Positions 33,610-44,544 of a stretch of 64,000 nucleotides of DNA are shown here, one piece after another (position 1 is the stretch's first letter; every line of letters starts with the position of its first letter). The position numbers and the translations under genes are program-made. The notes beneath the pieces were generated by a model, which was given only the letters and a program-made list of their open reading frames with translations, did no database searches and was not told the origin of the DNA. Origin of the DNA: Catonia carolina (taxonomy: Eukaryota; Arthropoda; Insecta; Hemiptera; Achilidae); contig JAQMRL010000006.1 in NCBI GenBank assembly GCA_035578175.1, forward strand, positions 23,285,506 through 23,349,505. Reading direction: 5' to 3'.

Positions 33610-34281
33610 ACATTCAAGGTATAGAAGTACTTCATATTATAAAAAAAATCAAATAACAATAGAGTTCGATCAGAAACCTTTATAATTAATGTAATTTAAA
33701 TATTTCAGGATTAAAAACATGCAATTACTAGTGTTAAATTAAATATAAGACATTTATTTATAGGTCTCCATAGTCCAGTGGTTAAAGCACTAAATTATAC
33801 TGCCCTTTGCAAAGCGGAAGGTTCTGTGTTCGATTCCCAATAAGGATTCGTAATTATTACATGTTAAAATCAATTGATTTTGTACCGTAACCCTGGGTAA
33901 ATATCTGCTTTGCTAATAATCAAACTAGTTGATGAAATTAAAGAATTTCGATTTGTCCACACAATTAAAGGATAATGTATTGTTATAACATTACAGTTTT
34001 ATCTGGTTATTTGGTTTTTGGGTAAAAACCAGTCACCTTAGAATAATTCCATGGGAATTGTGTATTGTTTTGATAGCTTCTAAAGGAAAAGGTACTTTTT
34101 TACAGATTTGAATACTAGAGAGTGGGGACCGGTGTACTTTAATAGTTAGGGTTCAATTAACTATACTCTCTCAGGAATGGTCGGTCCAAGTCTGTAAAAG
34201 ACTACACCTCATTTAGACGTCATACATATCATCCTCATCTCATTAGATCATAAGGTTGCTTATTGTTCTTAAATTGAACAG
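33610..34281 (+). repeat. Left arm of ~0.7-kb inverted duplication
   Basis: This arm pairs with 37134-37836 in reverse. Shared blocks in order are TTTACATTCAAGG, GTACTTCATAT, AGAAACCTTTATAATTAATG, TTCAGGATTAAAAACATG, a tRNA-like head (33763-33850, B box GTTCGATTCC), AATCAATTGATTTTG, and a SINE-D unit ending TTCTTAAATTGAACA. Divergence is visible but order is kept throughout. Confidence 0.82.
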
Positions 34282-34338
34282 ATTTGAACTTACACATATT
34301 GGGGTAAAAACAAACCAAAAATAAAATATATTGCTCAA

Positions 34339-34492
34339 GGCCGCCTCTGTGGCCCAGTGGTTAGCGTGCTACACTGCAACGTGGAGGATCCGGGTCCGAT
34401 TCCCAGCCAGAGTCTAAAAAGCATTACAAGTTCAAACCAACCGTTCCTCACTCCAACGTAGTCGCTAATAACTAAGCTATTGATTTAAAATA
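34339..34492 (+). mobile_element. tRNA-derived SINE-C copy
   Basis: The head GGCCGCCTCTGTGGCCCAGT, TTAGCGTGCTAC and B box GGTCCGATTCC are followed by the tail GTAGTCGCTAATAACTAAGC. Confidence 0.82.
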
Positions 34493-34598
34493 ACAACTAA
34501 AACAAAAAATCTGGTGCAAAAAAGTTACACGACTTCTCTTGTCAATATAAATTATGCCCTTATAACGTAACATTAGTTAACAAAGGAAAATTAAAAAT

Positions 34599-34768
34599 GG
34601 TCACCTCTTTGAGGTAGTGGATAGCGCGCTAGCCTACTAAGTGGAGATCCCGGGTTTGAATCTCGGCTAGGGTCTGGAAATTAGTACGTACCAAAACCAA
34701 TCATTACAGTTTCTTAACTCACCGTAGTCGCTAATGATCAAGCTGGTGACATGACCTAAAATTAACAA
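34599..34768 (+). mobile_element. tRNA-derived SINE-C copy nested in HINE
   Basis: TCACCTCTTTGAGGTAGTGG, TAGCGCGCTAGCC, a B-box-like GGTTTGAATCTC and the tail GTAGTCGCTAATGATCAAGC are present. The HINE body resumes at AACCTAATTTTAATCATGAG. Confidence 0.78.
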
Positions 34769-35397
34769 AAACACAGAAAAACAACCTAATTTTAATCATG
34801 AGTGAATGATGAAAAATTAAAACCAACCTTAGTTCGTCTAAATAATACGGAAAATTACTCCTTGACGCTAAACTAGGCTCTGTAGAGAAAATGCTCTAAA
34901 TAAAATATGTAGGTTTTCTAATTTCCTATTAATTTTATTATATACTCTTTTGTCGTAAAATTCATAGCTACTAAGGCCGAAATGTTAAAGAATCCAATTA
35001 CTTTTTTACAAATTTTGATGGAAAAAAACAGAAAATCACAAATTGTCTCGAAAAGTTATACAAAATAAAAATAAAAGTTATAGGTTTCTAAATGTTCTAC
35101 AACTTTCATTATATAGCTTACACTTTTGCTCTAAAATGCATAGTAAGGCCAAAATAAAAAAAAAAACATTTTGCTACGAGAGCACAGCCTCCCCAAGAAT
35201 TTCTAAATGAAGCGATTCTTAGAAAATCGTAGGAGCCGTTTTTAAGATGATCGCAAACCAGTGAAAAATTACACGAATAAACTACTACTTCCGGTTGACC
35301 AATTTTGATAAAAGTGTTTGTGTCAGATCTTCTAATGGTACCTAACTTAAGTTCGAAGTTGAAACTTCGTGTAATATTCCGTTCTTGAGATATTGTG

Positions 35398-35408
35398 TTC
35401 ACACACAT

Positions 35409-35450
<42 letters not shown>

Positions 35451-35486
35451 ACACACACACACACACACATACACACACACACACAT
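35398..35486. repeat. (CA)n microsatellite
   Basis: About 85 bp of CA repeats are interrupted by TACA steps. This is the longest allele of the HINE-internal microsatellite in the window. Confidence 0.93.
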
Positions 35487-35639
35487 TGAACAATCACTAA
35501 AAACATGTTTTTTGAGTTCAAGGGGTCTGAAAACGTGTATATCCGGTGAAAAATACGAAGAAAAGACATTACAACAATACTTTCCTTTCTATATGTTCAT
35601 ACAGGGCAAGAGAAAGTAAAAATATATTATTCAAGGATC

Positions 35640-36240
35640 TCAGTTCTAACCACAAAAATATACACCACACTTTTTAAACACCGTGCAAAACATCTAAATT
35701 CTTTTTTAACTATTAATAAAAGCGTTACAGTAAAACATTTAATATTTCTGAAGAAGATTACTACATTGAATTAATTGATAGTGACCTAACTTTAATATAA
35801 TTATTGCAAATTATAAAAAAAATGTGAAGATTAAACACTTAAAGAGATTACAGTGAAGTCTAAAGTGAAGGTAATTTTTAAAACTAAAAAGTAATAAAGA
35901 AGAAGATGATGAAGAACAAAAAATTGAGGGTGTTTTAAATGGAAATAACATTATAAATATTATAGTGAATTAAATTTAGAGGGGGAAGAGATCAGTGGGG
36001 GATCTCTATTACCTCATCCATCTTAATTCATAATAGTGCAATTGGAAGAAACGTGGAAAGAAGGGGAACGAATCTGTGTAGTACAAACTGAAAGAACATC
36101 ATCATTGCATTTTTCTTTATTTTTATTATTATTATCATACACACACACACACATAAATAAATATACAAATACATGTAGACTACCACGCTTCGATGATCCC
36201 CTCTACCAAAGAATACTCCCAAACTCATTACATTCATATT
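35640..36240. other. Putative upstream region of the cuticle gene first exon
   Basis: AT-rich sequence with a short CA run at 36140-36152. No coding region. If the proposed promoter at 36245 is right, this is proximal upstream sequence; I recognise no specific factor site. Confidence 0.35.
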
Positions 36241-36244
36241 TAAG

Positions 36245-36274
36245 TATAAAAAGACATAACATTTCATATCAGTC
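36245..36274 (+). promoter_or_regulatory. Candidate core promoter (TATA box and initiator)
   Basis: TATAAAAAG at 36245-36253 is followed 26 bp downstream by an arthropod-type initiator TCAGTC (36269-36274; putative +1 A at 36271). A 122-nt leader leads to the ATG at 36393. TATA plus TCAGT is common for insect cuticular genes (general knowledge). Use of this promoter is inferred. Confidence 0.45.
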
Positions 36275-36392
36275 CTGAAAACAATTTGTGTTCTAAAGTT
36301 TTTAAGTTCTCCTCGAGTAGTGAAGAGGGAATTTTAAATTTACCAAAGAATTTTTGTTTAAATTTTTTTAAGTAGATTTATATTGCCTAAAC

Positions 36393-36413
36393 ATGGTGGA
36401 CTCAAGAATAATC
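36393..36413 (+). CDS. Candidate coding exon 1 of the RR-1 cuticular protein gene
   Basis: ACATG starts a 7-codon exon encoding MVDSRII, ending at a strong donor (ATC|GTAAGTG, 36414). The intron phase is 0, as required by exon 2. Joining gives MVDSRIITLVALIGVTFA, a plausible signal peptide with a basic start, hydrophobic core and small residues before the cleavage site. Short first exons that split the signal peptide are the rule in insect cuticular genes. The implied intron is 18.1 kb, so another nearer first exon cannot be excluded, although I saw none in the 2 kb before exon 2. Confidence 0.55.
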
Positions 36414-36460
36414 GTAAGTGTTTTTATTTATTTATAAAAATATTTCTTATATATATTTTT

Positions 36461-36626
36461 CTAATTTATTTTTAAAGCCATATCAACATCTTGGTGTTAG
36501 TGGGTTATGGAACTGGGATAATAAGTTTTAATTTGTATTAATCTTAAAATTCTAATCGGGAATCAAACTTGGAATCTTTTACTTTCAAGGCTACCGCACT
36601 AACCACTACGCCACTGAAAGGGCCGC
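36461..36626 (-). mobile_element. tRNA-derived SINE-C copy
   Basis: On the minus strand it has CAGTGGCGTAGTGGTTAGTG, a B-box-like GTTTGATTCCC and a tail with TAACACCAAGATGTTGATAT. It lies just downstream of the proposed exon 1 donor. Confidence 0.72.
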
Positions 36627-36639
36627 TTATAATAAAAGA

Positions 36640-37130
36640 AATAATAATAAAATAAAATAAAATAAATCAATTTACTACTGTATTCACTTATGACATGACC
36701 TAGAGGCCGTCTGCCAGGGGCCGCTTATAATTTCAGTCAATAAATATTTCAGTACATTCTTTGAGTAAATTAAATTTTATATATTGAAGTATTCCGACAT
36801 AATATCTGAATCATACATTAAAAATAATCCCTTATATTTATCAACGGATACATAAATACCTTGGGAGCTTAAGTAATGTTTTTTTACTTCTGTGACTTTT
36901 TAGAGTCATTCTTAAATAATATCTTGAGTTGGATGATTCCTTAAGGGAAAGGATTCCTGAAGGATTATAAAAAAATATGTTCAAACTTTCACTTTCAATT
37001 TTAAGCCTACGCTTATTTATAAAATTAAATTAATATTATAATAAATTTTGAGTAAAATTACAAAGAAAGCTTGAGAATAGTAATTTAATGATTTCCAATA
37101 ATTTTATTGTTTTATAATCTTTTATTCCTA
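36640..37130. other. AT-rich interval, no gene seen
   Basis: No recognised features were found apart from an ATAAA simple repeat near 36640-36665. Confidence 0.45.
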
Positions 37131-37133
37131 ATG

Positions 37134-37836
37134 TGTTCAATTTAAGAACAATAAGCAACCCCATAACCTAATGAGATAAGGATGATATGTATGACGTGTA
37201 AACGAAGTGTAGTCTGCACAGATTCTGACCGGCCATTCCTGAGAGAGTTAATGATGAGAGTTCCTGAGAGAGTATAGTTAATTGAACCCTAACTATCAAA
37301 GTACACCGGACACCAATCTCTAGTATTCAAATCTGTATAAAAGAACTTTTGTTTATAGAAACCATCAAAACAATACACAATTGCCATGGAATTTTCAGGT
37401 GATTGGTTTTTACCAAAAACCAAATAACCAAATAAAACTGTAATGTTATAACAATACATTATGCTTAAATTTCTTTAAATTGTGAGCACAAATCGAAATA
37501 CTTTAATTTCATCAACTAGTTTGGTTACTAGCAACTACCAAGGGTTACGGTTCAGAATCAATTGATTTTAACATGTAATAATTACAGATCCTAACTGGGA
37601 ATCGAACACTGAACCTTCCGCTTTACAACGGGCAATATAGTTTAGCGCTCTAACCACTTAACAAAGGAGATCTATTTATAAATGACTTACATATTAATTA
37701 AACATTGGTAATTTCATGTTTTTAATCCTGAAATATTTAAATTATATTAATTATAAAGGTTTCTGTTCGAACTCTGTTGTTATTTGATTTTTTTTTTTTA
37801 TAATATATGAAGTACTTAATAACCTTGAATGTAAAT
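37134..37836 (-). repeat. Right arm of ~0.7-kb inverted duplication
   Basis: This is the reverse counterpart of 33610-34281: GTTCAATTTAAGAACAATAA, SINE-D, AATCAATTGATTTTAACATG, a tRNA-like block (37560-37670), CATGTTTTTAATCCTGAAAT, and AAGTACTTAATAACCTTGAA at the end. The two arms are 2.85 kb apart and enclose the candidate exon 1. Confidence 0.82.
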
Positions 37837-37849
37837 CTTATAATTTTTA

Positions 37850-38680
37850 TAAATAGACTTAGGCTAAACTTATTTAAAAATAGAATTTATGGTTTACTAA
37901 TTTCCGGTGGGAAAATCATAAGAGATTATAGAAAATTATATGTTATAAAAATCTTGTTAACTAAGTTATGTGAACATTCTCATTTAAATCACTTCATTTT
38001 CAAATAATTACTAGAAATAGGGAATAGAACAGATTTTTTAAAATGAAATCAACTGGTTTTGAAATAAAAAATAAATAATTGAACGTTTCAAAAATATTTT
38101 TGAGGTATGCTATCTCTGGCTGTCATCTGTAATACGAATATTTTTGGGAATAAAATCTGGAAACTTCCGTAGTATGGGTAGCAACAGTCATTGGTATTTA
38201 TGTTTTTAAATATTAAAACCTCTTAAAAAATTGTAGTGAATTTTTACACAGCCTTCTGATTTAAAAGAACTCCTGTCTTAATATTTTTAGTTGAATTTTG
38301 AAATTTCGAAGAATGTAGGTGTTTTACAGTAGAAATTTTAATAGTGATTTTAAGATAAAAATCTTTCTTAAAACAAATAATAATTATAAAGTTGTATCAA
38401 ATTTAAATGTTATAATTATTTAAAGTAAATGTATTAAATAATACGGAAGTAGTATTTTTTTACGTAAGTCTTTATTTTTATTTTCTTCTTCTTCTAGAAA
38501 AATTAGTGGACATCAACTAAATTTTACCAAGATCCGTAAAAATTTTTTATGAGACTGCAATAGTCCGGCCAAAAGTTTACTTAAGACTGTAAAAATTTAG
38601 ATATGGCTACAATTTTGTACTATTGTTAATTTCGAAAAATTGTGAGAAATAAAATGTCACAACTTTCAAACTACTGTAGG
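37850..38680. other. Gene-free interval in the proposed long intron
   Basis: AT-rich with short open frames only. No recognised gene or repeat. Confidence 0.45.
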
Positions 38681-38689
38681 TCTGTGTAC

Positions 38690-38878
38690 AAAAGTTGTAA
38701 TTTTTTGTATTTTGTAGCGCATAGCTATAACGGGTTGGTTTCAGCCTGATCGCAGCTGTAAACTTGTCCAGTGTGCAGCTATTAACTCTCTTAAGAGAAA
38801 CTTAAAAACATTCTCTGAAACTCACTTTTCGCAAATAATGAGTCGGTGGTCCGTCAGTTGGTGACCACTGCTGTATTA
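38690..38878 (-). mobile_element. Possible hAT-type transposon terminus
   Basis: The minus-strand end reads CAGTGGTCACCAACTGACGG, resembling the CAGTGGT..CAAC termini of hAT elements. The adjoining ~180 bp is GC-richer than its surroundings. No opposite terminus, 8-bp duplication or transposase was found. Confidence 0.35.
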
Positions 38879-39134
38879 TATATTTGTTAAGAACTCTGAT
38901 TGACTCTGAACAGCGGGAAAATAGAATAAAAATAAAATATTCAGAAAGAACATATTAAACCATAGGTAAATAAAAATATAATTTTCGAATTCAGTGTTAG
39001 CAAAACAAAGAAAAAAATAACTTTTTATCTAAATAAATAAAAATATAATTATTTATAATATGAGTTTGTAGCTAACCAAAGTGGTACTGTAGAAAACTTA
39101 AAAAGATTCTTCTAGCCGAAAATGTAAGAAAATG

Positions 39135-39420
39135 TAAGGTGCAAGAGGTAGAGGTGTAAAAGGCACTAGTGAGATTTGTCTCTTCTAACCGTAATGAATT
39201 TCATTATAATACACCCAGACCCTATGGTGAAATGAAGTGAAGGAATCATTTAGAAGGTGAAAAGTAGATGCTTTTTAGATGACCTGGCATGCTGATAAGC
39301 ATAATTTTCCACTCAGTGAGGAAGGTAATTGCAAACCACCTCACTCCTCGTTTTACTTAGTAAAGCCTCTGGAGGCGAACCAGCTTTTTGGCTGAAAACC
39401 TAAACAAAAACAACAACAAA
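39135..39420 (+). mobile_element. SINE-B copy 7, 5'-truncated
   Basis: It starts at AGAGGTAGAGGTGTAAAAGG and ends in CTAAACAAAAACAACAACAA. The internal ORF is broken by indels (ATTATAATACACCC). Confidence 0.75.
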
Positions 39421-39529
39421 GTGGTTAGAGATTCTTGTTGTAGTATTATTTGTGTAGCATCCTAACATTCAAAAAAATACTTAAATAGATGTTAGTGGCA
39501 ATATTTGAGGTAATATGTTTGTGAAATCA

Positions 39530-39900
39530 TACACCGTAATCTGAAAGAGAAGTTTAGAAAGGATTCGAAATTAAAATTTTATAAGGCACTGGCCATTCCC
39601 ATATTAGCAAATGAAAGCAAGAACTATAGGTTCAAGATAGGAAAACTGAATATATCCAGGAGAAACGAAATTCCTTCGGGCTGTCAAAAGTTGTTCCAGA
39701 TTAGACAGGCTTCGAAATGAAAAATAGTTGACCAGAGCTGGGAGTCCAAGCACTGAATACTAAAATTACCGGGTACAGAAAGAGTTCGAAGGTTCATGTT
39801 CAACGAATGATCCCCTAAAGAATCCCCTTCGAAACACTGAAGTATAGATCTGAGAGAAATAGTGGTCTGGATTGACCTTCAAGGAAATAATAGTCAGAGT
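39530..39900 (+). pseudogene. RTE-like ORF2 C-terminal relic
   Basis: The plus-strand pieces are KDSKLKFYKALAIPILANES, then in a shifted frame TKFLRAVKSCSRLDRLRNE, then ALNTKIT-like text. KFYKxMAxPxLLYGSExW, EMKFLRxVxGxTxxDxxRNxxI and LxxxxLxxxI are standard RTE C-terminal landmarks. Three or more frameshifts and stops are present. Confidence 0.7.
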
Positions 39901-40740
39901 ATAATTTCTTATCTGTGCGAAACTGTAACAGGAAGAAAAAATAAAAGAGTTGATACGTGAGAATCGGCTCGTTATTACCGTAATAAATTACTGACAAATT
40001 TTAAATTTCAGAGATAAACTCTTTAATTAAATAAATGTTTATCCAATGATTTAATGTTGATAAAAATTAATCAAATATTTTAAACATCCAAACGAAATTC
40101 TAAAATAAATTTTATTTGACAGTTTAAGTAAAAAAAAACATAACTACAACTAGTTACATCTATTGGTAAATTTCACCCACAAACTTGTTTTTTATGATTT
40201 TGTAACGATTTAGTAGCCAAAGGATTCAGTTTGACCTACATTTTTTCTGTAGTAAATTTCAGATGTAGTTATAATCCGAACATGTGTAGTAGATTTATAA
40301 CCCGACGTGATAATAAACATGAATTGTAATGAGGAAGATGATATTTAGATGTAGGTACGCAACAAGCGTTGAGTAGGCATAACTTGATAGAAATATGAAA
40401 CAGTGTCTATTTGTTACTAACAATTTATGATTACACTTTACTATTACATTTTATTACGAGATAAATGGAGATTGGTAGCTTGCGTATGATGATATATAAA
40501 CAAGGAACTGGTTAGAAGAGCATGCATTATTATTCTTTACAAGGGGTCATCACATTTTAAATCTAAATGTCATGAAATTTCAATTTAAGTTAAGTTATCT
40601 TCAGCTTAAATGAAAGAGAAACTTCGTGTCAATTATCGATTGGTACTTTGGACTTTATTTATTTTTGTAGAAGTGATCTACAGTATTTTTATTCATTGTT
40701 TTAATTGTTTTGCTATTAGTAATATTATAATTAATATTTT
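39900..40740. other. Gene-free interval in the proposed long intron
   Basis: AT-rich, no recognised gene. Confidence 0.45.
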
Positions 40741-40744
40741 TGCT

Positions 40745-41075
40745 GTAATCCCTAATGTGTGTACGTTGCAATCTGTTCAATTCAGAACAATAAGCAACCC
40801 CATGACCCAATGAGATGAGGATGATGTGTATGACGTGTAAATGAGATGTAGTCTTGTACAGACTCAGGTCAACCATTCCTGAGTGAGTATGGGTAATTGA
40901 ACCCCAACCATCAAAGAACACCGTTAACCACTGCCTAGCATTCAAAACCGTATAAAAGTAACTACCTCTACTAGGATTTGAACCAGGAACCTTTGTCTCC
41001 TAAAATCAGTTGTTAAACACCTGATTTTGGTGACGACTTTACCTCTAGACCAACCCGGTGGGATGTTAATAATAT
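40745..41075 (-). mobile_element. tRNA-derived SINE-D copy, full length
   Basis: On the minus strand the head is CCGGGTTGGTCTAGAGGTAA with B box GGTTCAAATCC (about 40973-40983). A conserved body GGGTTCAATTACCCATACTC, CATCATCCTCATCTCATTGG and GGGTTGCTTATTGTTCTGAA follows. Body units of the same kind occur at 34090, 37135, 43285 and 51705. Confidence 0.8.
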
Positions 41076-41324
41076 AACAAATCATTTTGTAAATCGCCTT
41101 AAAATATTCACAGAACTTATCTGAAAATCGAACGTGGGACCTCAACTTATTTATTTTTTTAGAATTCCATCTAGGACAGAGATAAGCAATGTTTTTTTGG
41201 CGACACCCTTATTAATGTAAACAACCCATAACGGCACCTAATACCCGTAATATTAGCTATTAGGTTTTATTAAAGTTAAAAAAAGAGTTAAATAAAGTTT
41301 AAAATTTTTTTAATTTTACTGCTC

Positions 41325-41712
41325 TTAACAGACAGATGGAGTGTCAAATTATTTACGCTCAATGTGTTCGTTGGACTAAAATAAATAGTTCGGTTTCTTA
41401 TCACATGGTCAGTCAATTAAATGACTGAATCATTTAAGAACAGAAGAGTTAGAGGTGTAAAAGACACTAATTAGAGTTATCTCCTCTGAAAGTAATGCAT
41501 TTCATTATACACCCGAATCTTGTGGTGAATAAAGTGAAGGTGTCATATTTTGCAGAGTGGAAAATAAGTGTTTTTCAAAGGGCCAAGCATGGTGATAAGC
41601 ATACTTTTCCACTCAGTGAGGACGGCAATGGTAAAACACCTCATTCCTCGTTTTATTTAGTAAAACCTCTACAGGTTCAAACCAGCCTTTCGGCTGATGA
41701 CCTAGACAGCAA
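41325..41712 (+). mobile_element. SINE-B copy 8, full length
   Basis: It runs from TAACAGACAGATGGAGTG to GATGACCTAGACAGCAAAAA. The internal ORF (41495-41731) is open: MHFIIHPNLVVNKVKV.., HSSFYLVKPLQVQTSLSADD. Confidence 0.8.
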
Positions 41713-41911
41713 AAAAAAATTTAATGTTTAATTTTTTTTTATTTATAGTCTAAGTACGTTAATTACCCGAATATACTGCGCACGTTTTTCGAACGAAATC
41801 GATCCGATAAAATGGTGTGAGCGTTATATTCAGAAAAACGGAAAACGGATTTAGTGATCATACGGAGAGGGTTAGCATCTGTAATACAGTCTTTAGATAC
41901 TATTTTCTATG

Positions 41912-42255
41912 ATAAATTTCACTAACCTTTTTTACGCTGCCTTTATTTTTTATTAATCACTTACACGTGTTTCGGTGGATCCACCATTATCAGAGCATGC
42001 GTTTTTTATATTATACCGTTTGAAACTAAATTTTCTTTTTTATTTTATAGAAGATCATCTTCTATAATCGTTATATCTTAAGTCATTTGTATAAAACGTT
42101 TTATACCAATGATTGAAGATGTAACATCTTCTATAAATTTTTAAAAAATTTAGTTTCAAACGGTATAATATACTTTGATGATGGTGGATCTACCAAAACA
42201 CGTTTAAGTGATTAATAAAAATAAAGGCAGCTTAAAAACGGTTAGTTAAATTTAT
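41912..42255. mobile_element. Foldback-type MITE nested in the Tigger-like element
   Basis: Two arms of about 140-160 bp are inverted copies: ATAAATTTCACTAACC, ACGCTGCCTTTATTTTTTAT, TTAATCACTTACACGTGTTT, GGTGGATCCACCATTATCA, ACCGTTTGAAACTAAATTTT and TTTATAGAAGAT on the left are mirrored on the right. The spacer is short (about 42055-42125). No coding capacity. Confidence 0.82.
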
Positions 42256-42339
42256 TATATAAAAAAGTATTGATTTCAAGCTGCAGGATTCATTATAAGG
42301 ATTTATTTTCAACCTTTAGAGATTTGCATAAATAAGCCA

Positions 42340-42631
42340 TCAAGGATGTTACCAAGGAACGGTATATTCAGTGGATGGCAAATACTGCGCATACTTACGC
42401 ACCTTTGGGAAAAATAAAAAGGAAGGAACATGGAACGATCTGCAGTGGGTTACAACTGCATGCATACGGATTTTACTAGTGTTAGTCTCGAAAAGCAAAC
42501 TGAAAAGCGGAATTTCTATTGCGCTCGAAGGCTCAGAAGACGACACACTTTCGGTCGAAAATCCAGACGCGGATTCTAACAGCGACAGTAATGATGAAAA
42601 CAGCGACGACTATACTGACTACAGAGAGTAA
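42340..42631 (+). pseudogene. Tigger/pogo-like transposase C-terminal remnant
   Basis: Frame pieces read DVTKERYIQWMANTAHTYAP, then WNDLQWVTTACIRI, then VSKSKLKSGISIALEGSEDD and an acidic Ser/Asp-rich tail ending DYTDYRE. W..AW..IP..L..KSFKKCGISNALDGSEDD plus an acidic tail is typical of Tigger/pogo and jerky-like DDE proteins. The frame is open only from 42371 to 42631 and lacks the catalytic triad. Confidence 0.65.
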
Positions 42632-43048
42632 CTTTTATAGTTAATTTTATTTCTTCGTTTGTTTTGAAAGTAACTTTTTGCAGTTTATCAGTTGTTTTAA
42701 ATTTTTTCTAATACGTACAATGAGAATGTACCTATTCTCGCTTGTGAAGTTTTCAAAGTTATAAAAATTTTTCAATGTGTATAAATAAATTGGTACGCTT
42801 TTATTTTCATTTTATTTTTTGACAGTTTTAATTTTACTGAAAGTACTTTCAAAAATTGGGTGTGAGGTACATTTGAGGGCGCGGTATATTCAAGAAAGTA
42901 CGGTATTTCAAATAAAATTACTTGCAATTTAATGAAAAAATTTTCGTTGATGTATTTTGGAAATTCTGGGTCGGATTGTTGAGAGGTTTAAACGCAAGTT
43001 ATCTCCAAGATTGCTGGAAGTCAGTTTCTGTCTCTTTTTAGTGTTGCC

Positions 43049-43254
43049 ATTTTTTTTTTTTTATTTATTAATTTAACGTCGCATCAACTACAAATTGTCA
43101 TTAGCGACGACGTTGGGTTGTAACTGACTGTGTATAATGAAGGATGAATGATTATTTATTACGTATGAAAATATGCCGAGCCTGAGCGGGATTCGAACCC
43201 ACAACCGCATGATGACAGACAAGCAGTTACCAACTACGCCAATGCGGCCGGCAT
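43049..43254 (-). mobile_element. tRNA-derived SINE-G copy
   Basis: On the minus strand the head is GCCGGCCGCATTGGCGTAGT with B box GGTTCGAATCCC. The tail GTCGTCGCTAATGACAATTT, GTTGATGCGACGTTAAATT ends in a T-run at about 43049-43062. Confidence 0.82.
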
Positions 43255-43284
43255 TGTTTATATTTTAGTTTTGTTTTTAATTCC

Positions 43285-43625
43285 TAATATGTGTAAGTTG
43301 CAACCTGTTCAATTCAGAACATTAAGCAACCCCATGTCCCAATGAGATGAAGATGATTTGCATGACGTGTAAATGAGGTGTAGTCTTGTACAGATTTAGG
43401 GGGGGGCTTAAATCTTGTATAGACCCAGGTCGACCATTTCTGAGAGAGTATGGTTAATTGAACCCAACCATCAACCAAAGTACACCAGCAACCACTGTCT
43501 AGTATTCAAATCCGTATAAAAGTTCCTTTACTAGGTTCCTTAAACCTTTACTAGGATTTGAACCAGGAACCTTCGTCTCCAAAATCAGCTGTTAAACAGC
43601 TGACTCAAGGCGACGACTTTACCTT
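43285..43625 (-). mobile_element. tRNA-derived SINE-D copy
   Basis: It has the same body as 40745-41075 with B box GGTTCAAATCC. Internal partial duplications (CTTTACTAGG twice, and TCTTGTACAGA / TCTTGTATAGA) enlarge it. Confidence 0.78.
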
Positions 43626-43711
43626 TATTGTTTATTGCAGAAAATCCGTGCAAGCTAGTTAAGAATTGTAGTGATTATACAACTTAATTTAAGAGTTAAA
43701 TTCAACTTTAC

Positions 43712-43772
43712 ATCTAATTACCGTCTGCATTAGCAGCAATTGCATAACAGTCAGACGTAAAACAAAAATAAA
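43712..43772 (+). repeat. SINE type-E tail, isolated
   Basis: CCGTCTGCATTAGCAGCAAT followed by ACAGTCAGACGTAAAAC is the E tail without a head. Confidence 0.5.
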
Positions 43773-43779
43773 ATATATA

Positions 43780-43871
43780 ATTTACATCTAATTTCTGTTT
43801 ACTCATAAATTAACATGGGTTATGTTTCATTATTTACATTGGCAAGAGAAAGCCGTTTGAGTGTTTTACAC
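43780..43871 (+). mobile_element. HINE-like 3'-end fragment
   Basis: TTTACATTGGCAAGAGAAAG (subterminal repeat about 43838-43850) is followed by a decayed hairpin TTTGAGTGTTTTACACCC. Confidence 0.55.
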
Positions 43872-43879
43872 CCGATACG

Positions 43880-44540
43880 AGTATATAGCTCAAGTGAATC
43901 GTTAGATAAGTTCTATGGTCTTATTACCAATTTGCCTAATCGACTAATGTACCTATTAAGAAGACCTTATGGTTATTAGTTTATATTAATGGAACAGACA
44001 TTTTTAGCCTTGCAACCATAAAATAACATGTTATTTTCATCTAATTATATATCATTATATTTATTACACATGCTATTACTTAGCTACTTATATGAAAAGT
44101 GCCTATTTATATTTTACATAAATATTAAAACTCCTGAATCATCTGCTCTTGCAATACCTCGATCGTAAATTAATCTTTATAATCGTAACATTTTTTAAAT
44201 GTAATTTCCTTGACATTTTCAATCAATTCAAAAATGTGTATTTTTAAATTCACTTTTCTATATATGTTTACATAATTTATTTACAAATCAAACTTTTATT
44301 GTTTGCCAATACATATTTTACATGAATTTAAATGAAGTCAACCTGTTTGTTTAAATATGGTTATTTTTATATGGTTGTAAATATTTAAAGAAATGCATAA
44401 GAAACAAATATAATACTTCAGTTGTACATAAATTATAGATATTATACTATGCAAATTGAAGTGGGGTTAAAATTTTCTCATTATTTGTTCAAAGCATTTG
44501 CTAATTCTTTTTAATCATTCATTCCTATAATTGAAAATAA
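43880..44540. other. Gene-free interval in the proposed long intron
   Basis: AT-rich, no recognised gene. Confidence 0.45.
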
Positions 44541-44544
44541 ATAA

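Larger units (their letters stand above)
34504..35620 (-). mobile_element. HINE-like element with nested SINE and long CA repeat
   Basis: It starts at the 3' end AATCTGGTGCAAAAAAGTTA with a decayed hairpin and ends at GGCAAGAGAAAGT near 35603-35615. The SINE-C at 34599-34768 interrupts it. A long CA/TG microsatellite at 35398-35486 gives spurious Val/Cys or Thr/His repeat ORFs on the two strands. Confidence 0.7.
41755..42905 (+). mobile_element. Decayed pogo/Tigger-type DNA transposon
   Basis: Inverted ends share GAATATAC.GCGC: left at 41770-41783 (GAATATACTGCGC), right inverted at about 42879-42892 (GCGCGGTATATTC). The outer bases are TAC..GTA, fitting a TA target. A transposase C-terminal remnant lies at 42340-42631. 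A foldback element is inserted at 41912-42255 and the remainder of the transposase is deleted. Confidence 0.65.

Noticed and set aside
35118..35619. 122-aa (minus) and 74-aa (plus) ORFs with Val/Cys or Thr/His repeats
   Set aside because: Both are readthrough of the CA microsatellite within a HINE copy; the flanking residues match the same spurious frames in other copies.
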